This document shows positions 1-10,187 of a stretch of DNA of 64,000 nt, piece by piece (the stretch's first letter is position 1; every line of letters begins with the position of its first letter). The stretch covers positions 19,511,532-19,575,531 of the forward strand of contig OX393549.1 in assembly GCA_947650365.1 (NCBI GenBank), written 5' to 3'. This stretch comes from Chamaelirium japonicum (taxonomy: Eukaryota; Streptophyta; Magnoliopsida; Liliales; Melanthiaceae). Both the position numbers and the translations under genes were made by a program. The notes below the pieces were generated by a model. It was not told where the DNA came from and made no database searches. It saw nothing but the letters and a program-made list of their open reading frames with translations.

Positions 1-260
1 TTTGATATTCGTTCAGTTACGCTTGCGGGTGAATCCACAAAAGAGAGACAACACTAGATTTTCAGAGCCTCCCGCACGATTATCAAAGTCCAGCTGTGCG
101 ACGGTGAGGGCCACTGGATCATGTCTTTCCGAACCGTTCGGCTCCTCCTAACCGTACTTCCGTTTCTCCAGTGCAGGAAAGCGGGGGTCACGATGTGGGC
201 CCCGCAAGGAAAGGTCCGCCATTTCGGAAAGCTTTTGATCAGGATTCGCGTCCCTTTTTT
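1..260. other. Unassigned flank
   Basis: I see no gene, RNA or element end here. The short open frames have no recognisable domain and no start context worth trusting. It is probably decayed intergenic DNA outside the nested elements. Confidence 0.4.
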
Positions 261-443
261 GACGGGAAACTTTTCAGCACATCCTGCGTACGCTACAACC
301 GTGGGACCTACAGAGATTCAAGAGACATGAGATTGCAGTTTCATCACATGGGATAGTGGCCCTCAGTACTTAGAGTTTGCTGACAGGCTCTGGACAACAG
401 TTGTAGCGTACGTACGCAGGATGTACTGAAAATCCCCCCTGAC
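261..443. repeat. Fold-back (inverted) repeat
   Basis: Two arms of about 50 bp, roughly 261-309 and 392-443, are imperfect reverse complements. Both contain the core CATCCTGCGTACG followed by CGCTACAAC; the right arm has an extra CGTA step. The spacer is about 80 bp. The arrangement resembles a small fold-back or MITE-like element, but no target-site duplication could be fixed, so the family is open. Confidence 0.5.
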
Positions 444-1140
444 AGCGGCACGTGAGCGAGCACTCACGGGCGGGGGGGTGGGGATATCCTCTTTTGGCCC
501 TTTTTTTCTTTTTCTACCTTTACCTCTACTATCTGACCTTTCCAAAAAAAAATAAAAACTTAGTGAGAGACCTCTAACTAAGGATAGGTTTAACCTAAGG
601 GCTTTGAATTGATATGAACGGAATTACCTTCTACAGTATTTTAATTTTTTTTTTGAATCGCCACCGATTCAGTGAAACCTGCCCCCCCCCCCCGGTCGTC
701 GACGCCAGACCTTAACCCCCCCCCCCCAACCCCCGTTGCCGCCAGACCTAACCGAACCCCCCACATCCCCCCCCCGACCTAATCAAACCCCCCATCTCTC
801 CGTCGGATCTAACCGAACACCTAATTTACAGGCCATGAGATGAACCCTAGACCTATCGATCTCTTTGTCAAGGACCTAACCGATGCCGCCTTCGCCGCCC
901 ACCTAAGCTACCGTTGCCGTTGGAGCCGCTCGCGCCCGTCACAGCTGCCGCTGGAGCCACTCGAGCCTGTCGCCCGCTGCAGCTGCCGCTGCTCAGGAGA
1001 GAGGGGAGAAGAAATGGAGGGTTAGTTTCAGGGTTATCTTGAAAAGGTAGGGACCTTAGGCTAAACTAATCTCTTATATATCCTTAGGCTAAACCGATCT
1101 CTTTATTAGGGACCTTACACACATTATCCCCAAAAAAAAG
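444..1140. other. Non-coding stretch with C-tracts
   Basis: Runs of C lie near 681-694, 717-728 and 768-775 in C-rich DNA that repeats short 'CCAGACCTAACC'-like phrases. The GC-rich part near 860-1020 looks coding by composition only. A short phrase around 832-850 recurs near 1531-1552, which suggests an old duplication. No gene is supported. Confidence 0.4.
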
Positions 1141-1380
1141 GTAATTTACACATAAGCCCTCTGACTCTGTAGTTTGACTGACTATAACTTACATGCACTC
1201 ACGTTTAAAACCCTACAAATACCCCCCTATAGTTTGAAAACCACATAATTTGCACCCCTCTGCAGGGCCTTGCGAGGGGTCTATGTGTTTGGTTTTGCAA
1301 ACTAGGGGGGGTATTTGTTGGATTTTAAACATGAGGGGGTGTAACTGATAATTGGTCAAACTATAAGGAGTATGTAATTA
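1141..1380. repeat. Fold-back MITE-like element
   Basis: Arms of about 100 bp (1141-1247 and 1282-1380) are reverse complements with scattered mismatches. The shared landmarks in order are TAATTTACA/TAATTACAT, a TAGTTTGAC block, ACGTTTAAAACC/ATGTTTAAAATCC, and a CAAATACCCCCC block. The loop is about 34 bp. No open frame crosses it. The long arms and small loop fit a fold-back non-autonomous DNA element, possibly Mutator-like; the superfamily is a guess. Confidence 0.6.
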
Positions 1381-1635
1381 ACCAAAAATAAAAAAAAACT
1401 AGAGTATACATGCAAGAGATCGGTTTAAGGAAAAGGTTAGAGGACGCAAAAAGCCCATGTTGTGAATCAAATTTTCATTCCAATACCACTAATTTCTAAA
1501 CTAAATCGAAGCCTAAACCCTAAGATCTATAGGCCATGGGATGGCCCTTAAACCTAATCCGAACCGAACCCCATCTGCCGCTCGTCTCTCGTCTCCACTT
1601 TTTGTTGTCGCCGCTATTGCTGCTCGCGTCATTAA
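1381..1635. other. Unassigned flank left of Tat-O
   Basis: Nothing is recognised. The stretch ends at the GGAGG target-site duplication of Tat-O (1636-1640), whose other copy is at 29703-29707. The original locus therefore continued directly from here into 29708. Confidence 0.4.
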
Positions 1636-1728
1636 GGAGGTGTGTGCACAGAAAAAGATACGGGTCGTCTTTATTGCGAATCACACGAGATTACAGAGTG
1701 GCCGGGACCCGGGGGGCTCGGGTGTGAC

Positions 1729-4038
1729 TGTTAGAATTGGTGAGGTCTATAGCTCGTAAAAACTATAATTTAGCTATGTATGGTTGATAGTATAGGAATG
1801 CATAATGGTACGTACCTTAGTACGTGTTCTGATTACAGAACAGAGAGCCATGGTTACATGGTAATCCACTTGAGTGGGAGACTCAAGGGATTGGTCCCAT
1901 GTAACCTAAATACGTTCGCAGCTCTGACTAGGGTTGGTCGCCCTATTAGGATAAACTGTTGGGATGATAGAGCGTGGGTGTCTCCACCACGGTCATTACC
2001 AGGCACAGTGTCTGTGGCCGAACGGAACCAACACGGTGCACAGATCGGTGAGCAGACACCGGTGCACTAAACCGTGTTTCTGCTTAGGGTAAAATGGTCC
2101 TAAACCCTGAGGAACCATGTCTGGTGGACTAACCAGTTGTGTGGTGCTTTGGCGCACCAATGTGTGAGGATCCGGATGCAGTGATCCAAAACCATGGTGT
2201 ACTGGGTTACCCGGCTGGCGTTGCATCAGCGTGTCACTCCTGCAGGCTATCCACACCCCTAACGGGAGGTGCGTTCCTTGGTCTGACCTATATCGTATTA
2301 AACCCTGGCCAGTTGGTCATCAGTTGGACTGGTGACGGATCCGGTTGCTCGGAAGAGTAATCGAAGGTACGATGTATGTGGTCAACCTGGAAGGAACCGA
2401 GCCATATGAGCACTCGAGTCTGACAGTATTCTCCACCGCTCGAGTTGCATCATGGCACCAGATGGAGGGACAGCGAGTTTACCATACTAAGCGGAGAGCA
2501 GGGGTATGAGGGAGAACATAGTAAGTCTGGGGGAATTGAAGTGCAGCCTGCATCGCACTCTGGGTGGCTACGTAGGTTAACTCGGACTCAAAAAATCGAT
2601 GGTACACTCGGGTAGTGTGTCGATCGAGTCTAAGTTGGAAGCCATGAACCCTGGTCTCTGAAGATTCCACATTATCGACATTACGTATGGTTCTTATACC
2701 ATCTCCTCGAAACATAAAACGTAGTTAGAGGAAGCGAGAAGTCCAAGCATACGCTCCGTGAGTGCTTCACACTAGTGCACGGTAGATGTGTAGCTACGTG
2801 TGTGCACTAAGGGAAAACCCTAGGTTAGTGCAGAGACGCATATAGCAATTCCTTGTCATAAGTGGACCTTGCCACATAGGTGCGATGCACCGGGACATGT
2901 TGCGAGTTGACTAGTTGACTTCACTAGGGGCACCCTACGGGAACCTCAGAGAATAGTGAAATCACTGGTGCACTTCACTTATGTGTGCCTTGCAAAGTCT
3001 CGTACACAAGGAACGGCCAACTAGTGACATAAGGGCATTTTGGTCATACCATGCGTCACCATGTACTAGGGGGGCCGGCCCTAAGTGTTGAGAGACTGGT
3101 CAAGGCTAGCCCTATTGGTTTCAGGAGGTTGTTGCCTCCGATGAAAGGGCCGGTCATGAGGCGCAGAAAATGGGCTGGTTTTGACCGTTTTCAAAAACAA
3201 GGAAAAGATAGAGATAAAAGAAGAGATATATAGGGAGAGGTCAATCCCATCCATCCTAGCCTTATCCATAAGGATAAGGCCGGCCCTATATAAGGCAATG
3301 GGGAGAAGGAGGGTTGGCTAATGCAATGATGAGGCCATGCAAGCCCTAGGGCCGGCCCAAGCCATGGGGAAACCCTAGCCGCCCCTTCTCCTTTCTCGTC
3401 TCTCTCTCCCTCGCTTGCGCCATTGGATGACGACTCGTCTTCCTCGCATGGTGTTTCGTAGAAGGAGAAGGCTCATTGTATAGAGACACTCAGAGATCCA
3501 TCGACGAGGTACCGTGCATCGTGTGAGATCGGGTGAACTAGAAGGCGTCTCCCGTAACATTTTGCTGTCCAGAATTTGCACAGAAAATCAGCATTGTTTC
3601 TACGATTCTAGGAGCTACAGAAGTCCAAACGACATGAAACTTATTGTAAAAGTTGCATCTCGAAGTTGGCTACCTGCAGTCCAAATTTCAGCCCAATCGG
3701 AGTTCAGAGCAGAAAGTTATGGCCGTCTCACCGAAGCTATATTGAGCAGATCCGAGCCCGTCTCCATCGACAAAGAAGAAACTTGTCGCGGTGAAAGAAT
3801 CCGCACGCAGGTCTGATCTCTAACATATAGATCTAGCATAGATAGAACATGCATACATCAAGATTGTTCTTTCACGTTAGATCGTCGTTAGGGGTTCGCG
3901 TAGATGCCATACTAGATTCATACACGCACGTGTAGATCGTTTCGATGAAAATTTTGATATCTAAAGCACACCGCTCACGGTCCTCGGACCTTCACTTTGC
4001 TTCCGCTGTGGGCCTCTGCCATGGATTTATTTCCAACA
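1729..4038 (+). mobile_element. Solo LTR of a Ty1/Copia element
   Basis: The 2310-bp insert begins TGTTAGAATT and ends TTTCCAACA. It is flanked by GTGAC (1724-1728) and GTGAT (4039-4043), a 5-bp duplication with one mismatch. Removing the insert restores the sequence seen in the other Tat-O LTR. It aligns, diverged by perhaps a fifth, with the reverse complement of the Copia LTR at 51993-54361. A TATA box lies near 3287-3292. No internal sequence is present, so this is the product of LTR-LTR recombination. It is younger than Tat-O. Orientation was set from the copy at 62609, where a primer-binding site follows the same LTR end. Confidence 0.85.
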
Positions 4039-4710
4039 GTGATGAGTCCGGGTGCGGCGAATATTTGATCAGGAGATTGTGGGAGAGATCCTCTGGAGGG
4101 TCCCTTTGATCTGCGTCTCCACGTGGTATTCGTGTGAGAGCTCTGAAGGGGTTGCCCAGGACAGAGGTCTTTACAGGGTGAGGGTTTCTTAAGAGGCTAA
4201 GGAATATTGACCGTTGATTTTTTCCTGTCCGTGCTTCGCGCTTTCTCGGCTAGGGAGGTTTTGGACTTCGTTCCTCGGTCTTCGTGTCTTCCTCGATCCT
4301 TGCTAGACCTCGGCGTCCTTGATCGTCGGTTCGCGACGTCGATCATGCTTTTGGCGTCGTCTTTGGCTTTGGCTTTTGGCTTTTGGCTTTGGCGTGGCTC
4401 TGGCTTTTGCTTTGCTTTGGCGCTTGCGCTTGAACGTAGGCGGGTAGAGACTTGCGATGCTTTAGTTCTTCCGGACTTCGCGTTGTATCGGCTAGAACGT
4501 GCGGTGCTTTGCTCGTGACCATCGTAGTTACTTGGCTTTGGCACGTGCGTTGCCTTGGCGCGGGCTTTACCGGTGCGTTTGCTTTGGCTTCTTGCGTTGG
4601 CTTTGGCTTTAGCTTTGACTCGATCTTATTCTCGAACGGCGATGGCTACTTCTTCAAGACTTCTTTATTCTTCCGGCTTCCTCGACGGTTATGGCGTCGG
4701 CTTGGCTTTT

Positions 4711-5390
4711 TGGCGGGGGTAGCACCGATCTTCGTGCGACGGTTGCAGCATCGGCCTTTGTTGATGAAGACGGCGGGGGTAGCACCGATCTCCGTGCGAT
4801 GGTTATAGTATCGGATTTTGTTGATGAAGACGGCAGGGGTAGCACCAATCTCCGTGCGACGGTTATAGCGTCGGCTTTTGTTGATGAAGACGGCAGAGGT
4901 AGCACCGATCTCCGTGTGACGGTTGTAGCGTCGGCTTTTGTTGATAAAGATGGTGGGGGTAGCATCGATCTCTGTGCGACGGTTGTAGCGTCGGCTTTTG
5001 TTGATGAAGACTGCGGGGGTAGCACCGATCTTCGTGCGACAGTTGTAGTGTCGGCTTTTGTTGATGAAGACGGCAGGGGTAGCACCGATCTCCGTGCGAC
5101 GGCTGTAGCGTCGGCTTTTGTTGATGAAGACGGCAGAGGTAGCACCGATCTTCGTGCGACGGTTGTAGCATCGGCTTTTGTTGATGAAGACGGTGGGGGT
5201 AGCACCGATCTCCGTGCGACAGTTGTAGCGTCGGCTTTTGTTGATGAAGACGGCGGGGGTAGCACCGATCTTCGCATGACGGTTGTAGCATCGGTTTTGT
5301 TGGTGAAGACGGTGGGGGTAGCACCGATCTCCGCACGACGGTTGTAGCGTCGGCTTTTGTTGACGAAGACGGCAGGGGTAGCACCGGCTT
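4711..5390. repeat. 60-bp tandem array in Tat-O 3' LTR
   Basis: About 11 head-to-tail copies of a 60-bp unit contain GTAGCACCGATCT and TTTTGTTGATGAAGA. Because 60 is a multiple of three and the unit lacks stops in several frames, long open frames run through it on both strands. These give a 20-residue repeated peptide and are treated as artefacts of the repeat. The same array occurs in the 5' LTR. Confidence 0.92.
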
Positions 5391-6282
5391 CAGGCATTCT
5401 TCTCCAAGCTTTCTTCTTCGTACGAGGAGTCGACGCCTTTGTTGAAGATGACGGGTGTTGTCGGCTTCGATCTTCTTCTCCGACCTTTGCTTATGGCTTC
5501 TTCGGAGTTGATGAAGATCGTTGGAGAAGTCGGGATGACGACGACTCCGGGTCTTCTTCTCCAAGCTTTCTTCTTCGTGCGAGGAGTTGAAGCTTTGATC
5601 TTCGAGTGCAAGGTCTTCACGTTGATGAGGACTTGAAGGGCCAAGGATTCCCGTAGAACGTGCTTGCCGTGCCTCGTGAAGCCTTCGGTCTTCAAGCGTT
5701 TGAGCTTCTCTTGCAGAGCCCTTTCGTCTTCAGCCTTTCCCGACCTTTGATGCCTTCCCCCACCCCCTCTATTTATAGGCAAAGGGGGGTGGTTGGGAGA
5801 GATATGGCTGAAATCATTTTGTTTCATCCAATATCTCCCCCCATAACCATCAAGATATTGTTCCCTTATTTGGGGGAACAACCTTGATCCCTTCCTTTTT
5901 GTTTGGGGTGGTTACGGGCAAGATGTGACTTGATCTTTGAAGATATGTCGTCATCTTTGCACCTTCCGGATCGCATGACGACACGACGTCATATTGTCCG
6001 TCGGATCGAGGGATTGTCGTGGATCTATGGTTGTATAGACGTCCATGCCACCTCCCCCCGCATCGAGGCGGTTAGGATTTTTTTTTCTTTTCTTTTTTTT
6101 TTTCTTTTTTTTTTCTTTTCTTCCCCTTATGGCCAGCCGTACCTCCCTATAGGGAGGGGGCATGGTTTTCCACAAAATAGGGGGCCGGTGGGCCCCTTTT
6201 TGAGTTCGGGTAGTGGGTCCGGTGGGACCCGTTTGCTTTGAGTCAGGCCCTTTTTATGTATGGGCTATTGTGCGCGAACTGA

Positions 6283-6480
6283 GTTCGCATGCGGGCCGTT
6301 GTGTGCGGGTCGGGTTTCGCATGCGGGCCGTTGTGTGTGGGCTAAGTTCGCAGGTGGGCCGTTGTGTGTGGGCCAGGTTTCGCATACGGGCCGTTGTGTA
6401 TGGGCCAGGTTTCGCATGCGGGCCGTTGTGTGCGGGCCAAGTTTCGTATGCGGGCTGTTGTGTGTGGGCCGTTGTGTGCA
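6283..6480. repeat. 32-bp tandem array in U3 of Tat-O 3' LTR
   Basis: About six copies of a 32-bp unit are built on GGGCCGTTGTGTG and GTTTCGCATGC, varying by a few bases each. A matching array of about seven units lies in the right LTR. It sits at the U3 end, so copy-number changes would alter the upstream part of the element's own promoter region. Confidence 0.85.
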
Positions 6481-6556
6481 GGCCAGTTTCATGTGTACGG
6501 GTCATGTTCGCATGTGCGGGTCGGGTTTGACCTGTGGGCTAATTTCGGTGCCCACA

Positions 6557-6602
6557 AATGCCCCCTCAAGGTCGAGTACGTGGGCTAATTTCGGTGCCCA
6601 CA
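6557..6602 (-). repeat. Duplicated polypurine tract plus LTR edge of Tat-O
   Basis: The LTR edge (GGTGCCCACA) followed by the polypurine-tract complement (AATGCCCCCTCAAGG) occurs twice in tandem, with edges at 6556 and 6602. The right LTR's outer end carries the edge only once. The 46-bp duplication may have arisen at plus-strand priming or by later slippage. Confidence 0.7.
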
Positions 6603-7869
6603 AATGCCCCCTCAAGGTCGAGTGCGCCCACGGGAAACGCGTAGCATTTGGCCTTGATCGCGTATTTGCGTGGGTTTTGGGTATTTACAAGGACCCCCGC
6701 CATTTCGTTTCCCCCATCGTTTTGCTAGCGCGGGAGACGAAGGGCTTTGACGGCTTGGAGACGAAGACCTCTTCTAGGGTTTTGTTCATCTTCCTTGTTG
6801 TCGCAGACTTCCTTTGCTTGGAGGATGGCGCGAATGTTGACGGCGGCCGCTGCACGGAGTCCCAGGGCAGCAAGGCGACGGGAGCGCGAGGACGGCCGCG
6901 ATGCACCTCGACGGAGGGTTGTTGCCCCTCTTCGGCGTGGGAGCGCAATGGTGGAAGCCGATTGTCGCGGCCGATGGTGGTGACGACGCGGATGGCGCAT
7001 CGAGCGGAGGAGGCGGAGTGGTCGAAGCCGCAGGAGATTCCCTCCTTCTTCCTACTCCTCTTTTTTTTTTTTTTTCTTCCTTCTTTTCTCTCTTTTTTTT
7101 TTCCTTTTTTTTTTTTTGTGGTTTCTGTTATGAAACAGTGGTTGCATCGGATCGGGATGCACTCCGGATATAGACCCCTAGATTATGGGATAGGAGATTT
7201 AGCCGTTTTTATCCCAATAACCGATTATGCCTATATATAGAGGCTTCAATGAAAAATAGATTACATTTTTTTTTAACCACCGGTTTTCGTTTTTTTTTTT
7301 TTTTTCTTCTTCTTCTTCATCTCTGCCGTCGGGCTCGGGAGAATAGTAGAAGCGGCAGCGGCGCGGGGCGTGCAGGCGGACGGGCGCCGCAGCGGCGGCT
7401 GGCCGATCGGTGGGCGACGGGCGCGCACGGTCGACTGTGGTGGCCGGGCGGCGCGAGCGGTCGGGCAGCGGGCGCAGGCCATGGTGCAGGCGCGGCGGCA
7501 GGCGGGGCGTGAGCCGGGCGCAGGCGCGGCGACAGCCGGGGCGCGGGCCGGGCACGCGCGGGGGGCGGTGGCGGCGGCCGGGTTGTGCGCGCGGGTCGGA
7601 GGCCAGCAGCCCCCCCGGGGCTTCGGGTTTTAACCGGAGAGAGGGGGGGGGGGTTGCAGCTTTTTGCTGTGGCCCCCTCTCGGTTTCTCCACTTTGCGGG
7701 GGTTGCTGCTTTTTGCTGTGGCCCCCCTCTCGGTTTCCCTTTCTACAAAAAGGGGCTGCAGTCCCTCCAACTTTTTTTTTTTTTTTTGCGCTTGACTTGT
7801 GTCTTTCTTTGCTTCGAACTTTTGCTCGGCTCATGCCTAACTTGTGTTTTTCTTCCTTTCTTTCTCCAG
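6603..7869. other. Tat-O interior, antisense 5' region, GC-rich and T-tract DNA
   Basis: This is the part of the Tat-O interior next to its 3' LTR. It alternates GC-rich blocks (about 6830-7030 and 7320-7630) with long T-runs (7062-7118, 7268-7306, 7772-7788). Open frames in the GC-rich blocks overlap on both strands and have low-complexity Gly/Ala/Arg composition, so I do not call genes. By analogy with Tat-L and Tat-R this should be the upstream region of the antisense gene. A captured host fragment is possible but unproven. Confidence 0.45.
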
Positions 7870-8262
7870 GGCCCGGCGTTACGAGAGTTTTCCGTCTTCT
7901 AGATGGATCGTTGATACGGTCTCCCACGGGAGTACGCATCTTCGTTTTTCTTTTGCGCAAGTCTTCTACCGCTGTTATGAGAGCTTTCTGAATTCTGGAT
8001 GGATCATTGATGTGGTCTCCTACGGGAGTATGCATCTTCGTTTCCTTTTGCGGAAGTCTTCTGCCGCCATTACAAAAGCTTTTCGACTTCTAGATGGATC
8101 GTTGATGCGTTCTCCCACGGGAGTATGCATCTTCGTTTCCTTTTGCGAAAGTCTTCTGCCGTCGTTACGAGAGCTTTCCGACTTTGGATGGATCGTCGAT
8201 GCGGTCTCTCACGGGAGTATGCATCTTCGTTCCCCTTTTGCGCGAGTCTTCTATCGCCGTAC
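7870..8262. repeat. ~95-bp tandem repeat in Tat-O interior
   Basis: Four copies of a unit of about 95 bp begin with GATGGATCGTTGAT (at 7902, 7998, 8093, 8187) and include a conserved CCCACGGGAGTATGCATCTT block. Spacing shrinks slightly from 96 to 94. The position is comparable to that of the 118-bp arrays of Tat-L and Tat-R, but the sequence is unrelated. Confidence 0.85.
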
Positions 8263-8945
8263 TTCGAAGTAGGAAGCGTGTGTCGAAGTTGGATGAGCTC
8301 ATTCTCACTGATGAGGGATCTTCACAGCAGATTGTTCAACCGAGTCCGGAGTTGCCATTCAGGAGTCAGTTCCAACGGATGTTTTGGCCGTAGCTTCTTT
8401 GTCAGTTCCTGTGGCGTCTTTGACAGCCGTCACGGCGATGGTCCAGGAGGCGGTTCCCGTGCTTGGGTCTTCAAGACAGGATCGCGCCTTGTCTCAGCAC
8501 TTAGATGCTTGCCAGCGAAAGTGTAGATCGCAGAGCCTTCTTTCTAAGCTTCTTTTGGATAATTGTACTGGAAGTTTATCCAACGACGCTCGCACCCTTC
8601 CAGGAGGAGGGTCTTGACGTTTTGAGTAGCTGGTGAGTTTCCTGGTGGATGGCTCCTTGTTTGAGGAGCATATGTGCACCCTTTTAGCAGATAGCTAGGC
8701 TCATTGCTTGCAACGGGCTTCACTAGAGGAGGACGCTTCCTTGGCGTTGGCAAAGACCGAGGAAGAGGAATGTCGACTAGAGGGACTTCACACGTTTGCT
8801 ACTGCAGACTTGGTTCGGGTGCAGAAGAAGGTGGAGATTACTCGCGCGTCGCTTCAGAAGTTGGAATCCCTCCTTGCAAAGCAGCGTGCAAAGCTGGCGA
8901 CACGTTGAGCTGGTAGAGCGACCGAGAAGGCTTTTGCAACGGAGC
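8263..8945 (+). pseudogene. Remnant of Tat-O antisense coiled-coil gene (upstream part)
   Basis: On the strand opposite to Tat-O gag, about 8708-8908 encodes a charged, Leu/Glu/Lys/Arg-rich heptad-like segment, typical of a coiled coil. Similar coiled-coil coding (repeated E-L-x-K-x-R) resumes beyond Tat-L at 23265-23391. This matches the place and strand of the antisense gene of Tat-L and Tat-R, whose last exon is also coiled coil. It is broken, with several breaks, and Tat-L inserted into it. No direct sequence identity with the Tat-L gene is claimed. Confidence 0.5.
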
Positions 8946-9766
8946 TGTGGGGGAAAATCTTCGTGCCGACCCGAAGACTCTCGCAGCACCAGTCAATTGA
9001 ATGTTCGTGTTGACGTCGAAGATCGTTGGTCGATCTGTTGATCGAAGTTGAAGCTTTTGATTTGTAAACAGAGAGATGCAATCAGAGAGAGAGTTTGACA
9101 CGAGAAGTGATCTCGGAGTTCAGCCGAAGCCTACGTCTCCGTGCTATAGGGTGCAACCCGAATTCACTAACACTTATGTTGAAGTGATCTCGACAGGCCG
9201 AGTATCACTGTAAACACTGATCTTTCTGAAAGAAGATCAAAGGGAGATGGTAGATCGGAAGTTTGAAATCCCAGAGCTCTGGTTCTGAAAGTCAGATCTC
9301 AGAGTGGAAATCAGATTTGTGGATCGGGATCCCCTTTACATGCGAAGGCTCTGCTATTTATAGGCATTCCGGGTGGCGAATGGCGGTTTCTGCTGTAGTA
9401 TCTGGGGATTCTCCAGGTAAAGTTGCGGGCCCTGCGGTTGTCTTCGGGGGTCCACCAGGCAGGGCTGGTGGGTCCCGCTGTAGTCCTCGTGGGCCCACCA
9501 GGCAGGGCCGGTGGGTCCCGCTGTAATCCTCGTGGGCCCACCAGGTAGGGCCGGTGGGTCCCGCTGTAGCCCTCGTGGGCCCACCAGGTAGGGCCGGTGG
9601 GTCCCGCTGTAGCCCTCGTGGGCCCACTAAGCAGGGCCGGTGGGTCCCGCTGTAGCCCTCGTGGGCCCACCAAGCAGGGCCGGTGGGTCCCGCTGTAGTC
9701 CTTGTGGGCCCACCAGGCAGGGCCGGTGGGTCCCGTGGTAGATTTATGCCAAAATTTGCACCCACA
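8946..9766 (-). repeat. 3' LTR of Tat-L
   Basis: The 821-bp LTR matches 22444-23264 throughout by eye. A TATA box lies on the minus strand near 9355-9363. Seven 43-bp units fill the U3 side (about 9445-9735). It is 86 bp shorter than the Tat-R LTRs, exactly two 43-bp units. Confidence 0.95.
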
Positions 9767-9780
9767 GTTACCCCCTCCAA
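9767..9780 (-). other. Polypurine tract of Tat-L
   Basis: Read on the minus strand, TTGGAGGGGGTAAC directly precedes the 3' LTR. This is the expected primer site for plus-strand DNA synthesis and fixes the element's orientation. The same tract precedes the Tat-R 3' LTR at 43162-43175. Confidence 0.9.
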
Positions 9781-9887
9781 GTTAGCTAGAGTGCATTCTA
9801 GCTGGCTTGGACTTGGTGCAAAAAATAGCAACTTCCTGTTTTGAAAAACGGACACGAAGAAACTTGTCGCATGTTAGAGAAAAAAGT

Positions 9888-10187
9888 GACTGATCGGTCA
9901 ATTTGGACCGATCGGTCAAATTTGACCGATCGGTCAAATTTTGACCGATCGGTCAAAATTCAACCGGTCAAGAATCGGGTGATCGGTCAAAAAACAGGGT
10001 TTTTTGACCGATCCAGTAGTAATTTTGACCGATCAGCTGAAATTTGGACGATCGGTTAAATTTTGACCGATCGGTCACTTTTGACCGATCGGTCAAATTT
10101 TGACCGATCGGGCAAAATTCAACCGGTCAAGAATTGGGTGATCGGTCAAAAAACAGTGTTTTTTGACCGATCCAGTAGTAAATTTGA
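9888..10187. repeat. Cluster of GACCGATCGGTC dyads (Tat-L)
   Basis: About ten copies or near-copies of the perfect palindrome TTGACCGATCGGTCAA or its half-site are spaced 14-50 bp apart. They are joined by longer repeated phrases around AATTCAACCGGTCAAGAAT. The cluster lies between the polypurine tract and the 118-bp array and looks like a degenerate older form of the same repeat. The matching cluster in Tat-R is 42763-43062. Confidence 0.85.

Larger units (their letters stand above)
1641..6556 (-). repeat. 3' LTR of Tat-O, interrupted by a Copia solo LTR
   Basis: The bases 1641-1728 plus 4044-6556 align end to end with the intact right LTR at 27088-29702, about 2.6 kb each. Between them lies the Copia solo LTR. 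The LTR contains a TATA-type box on the minus strand near 5769-5779, a 60-bp tandem array, a T/C-rich tract at 6067-6123, and a 32-bp array near its U3 end. The outer sequence next to the TSD carries the R/U5 side with AATAAA in reverse near 1670. Confidence 0.87.

Noticed and set aside
840-1025. Short open frame starting MNPRPIDLF as a host gene
   Set aside because: Low-complexity composition, no domain, flanked by repeats; no splice or promoter evidence.
4654-5397. Long open frames on both strands in the 60-bp array (also 27782-28483)
   Set aside because: The unit length is a multiple of three and lacks stops, so frames stay open on both strands without coding meaning.
7249-7640. GC-rich open frames as host exons
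   Set aside because: Overlapping frames on both strands with Gly/Ala/Arg composition and no domain; they lie within the Tat-O interior.
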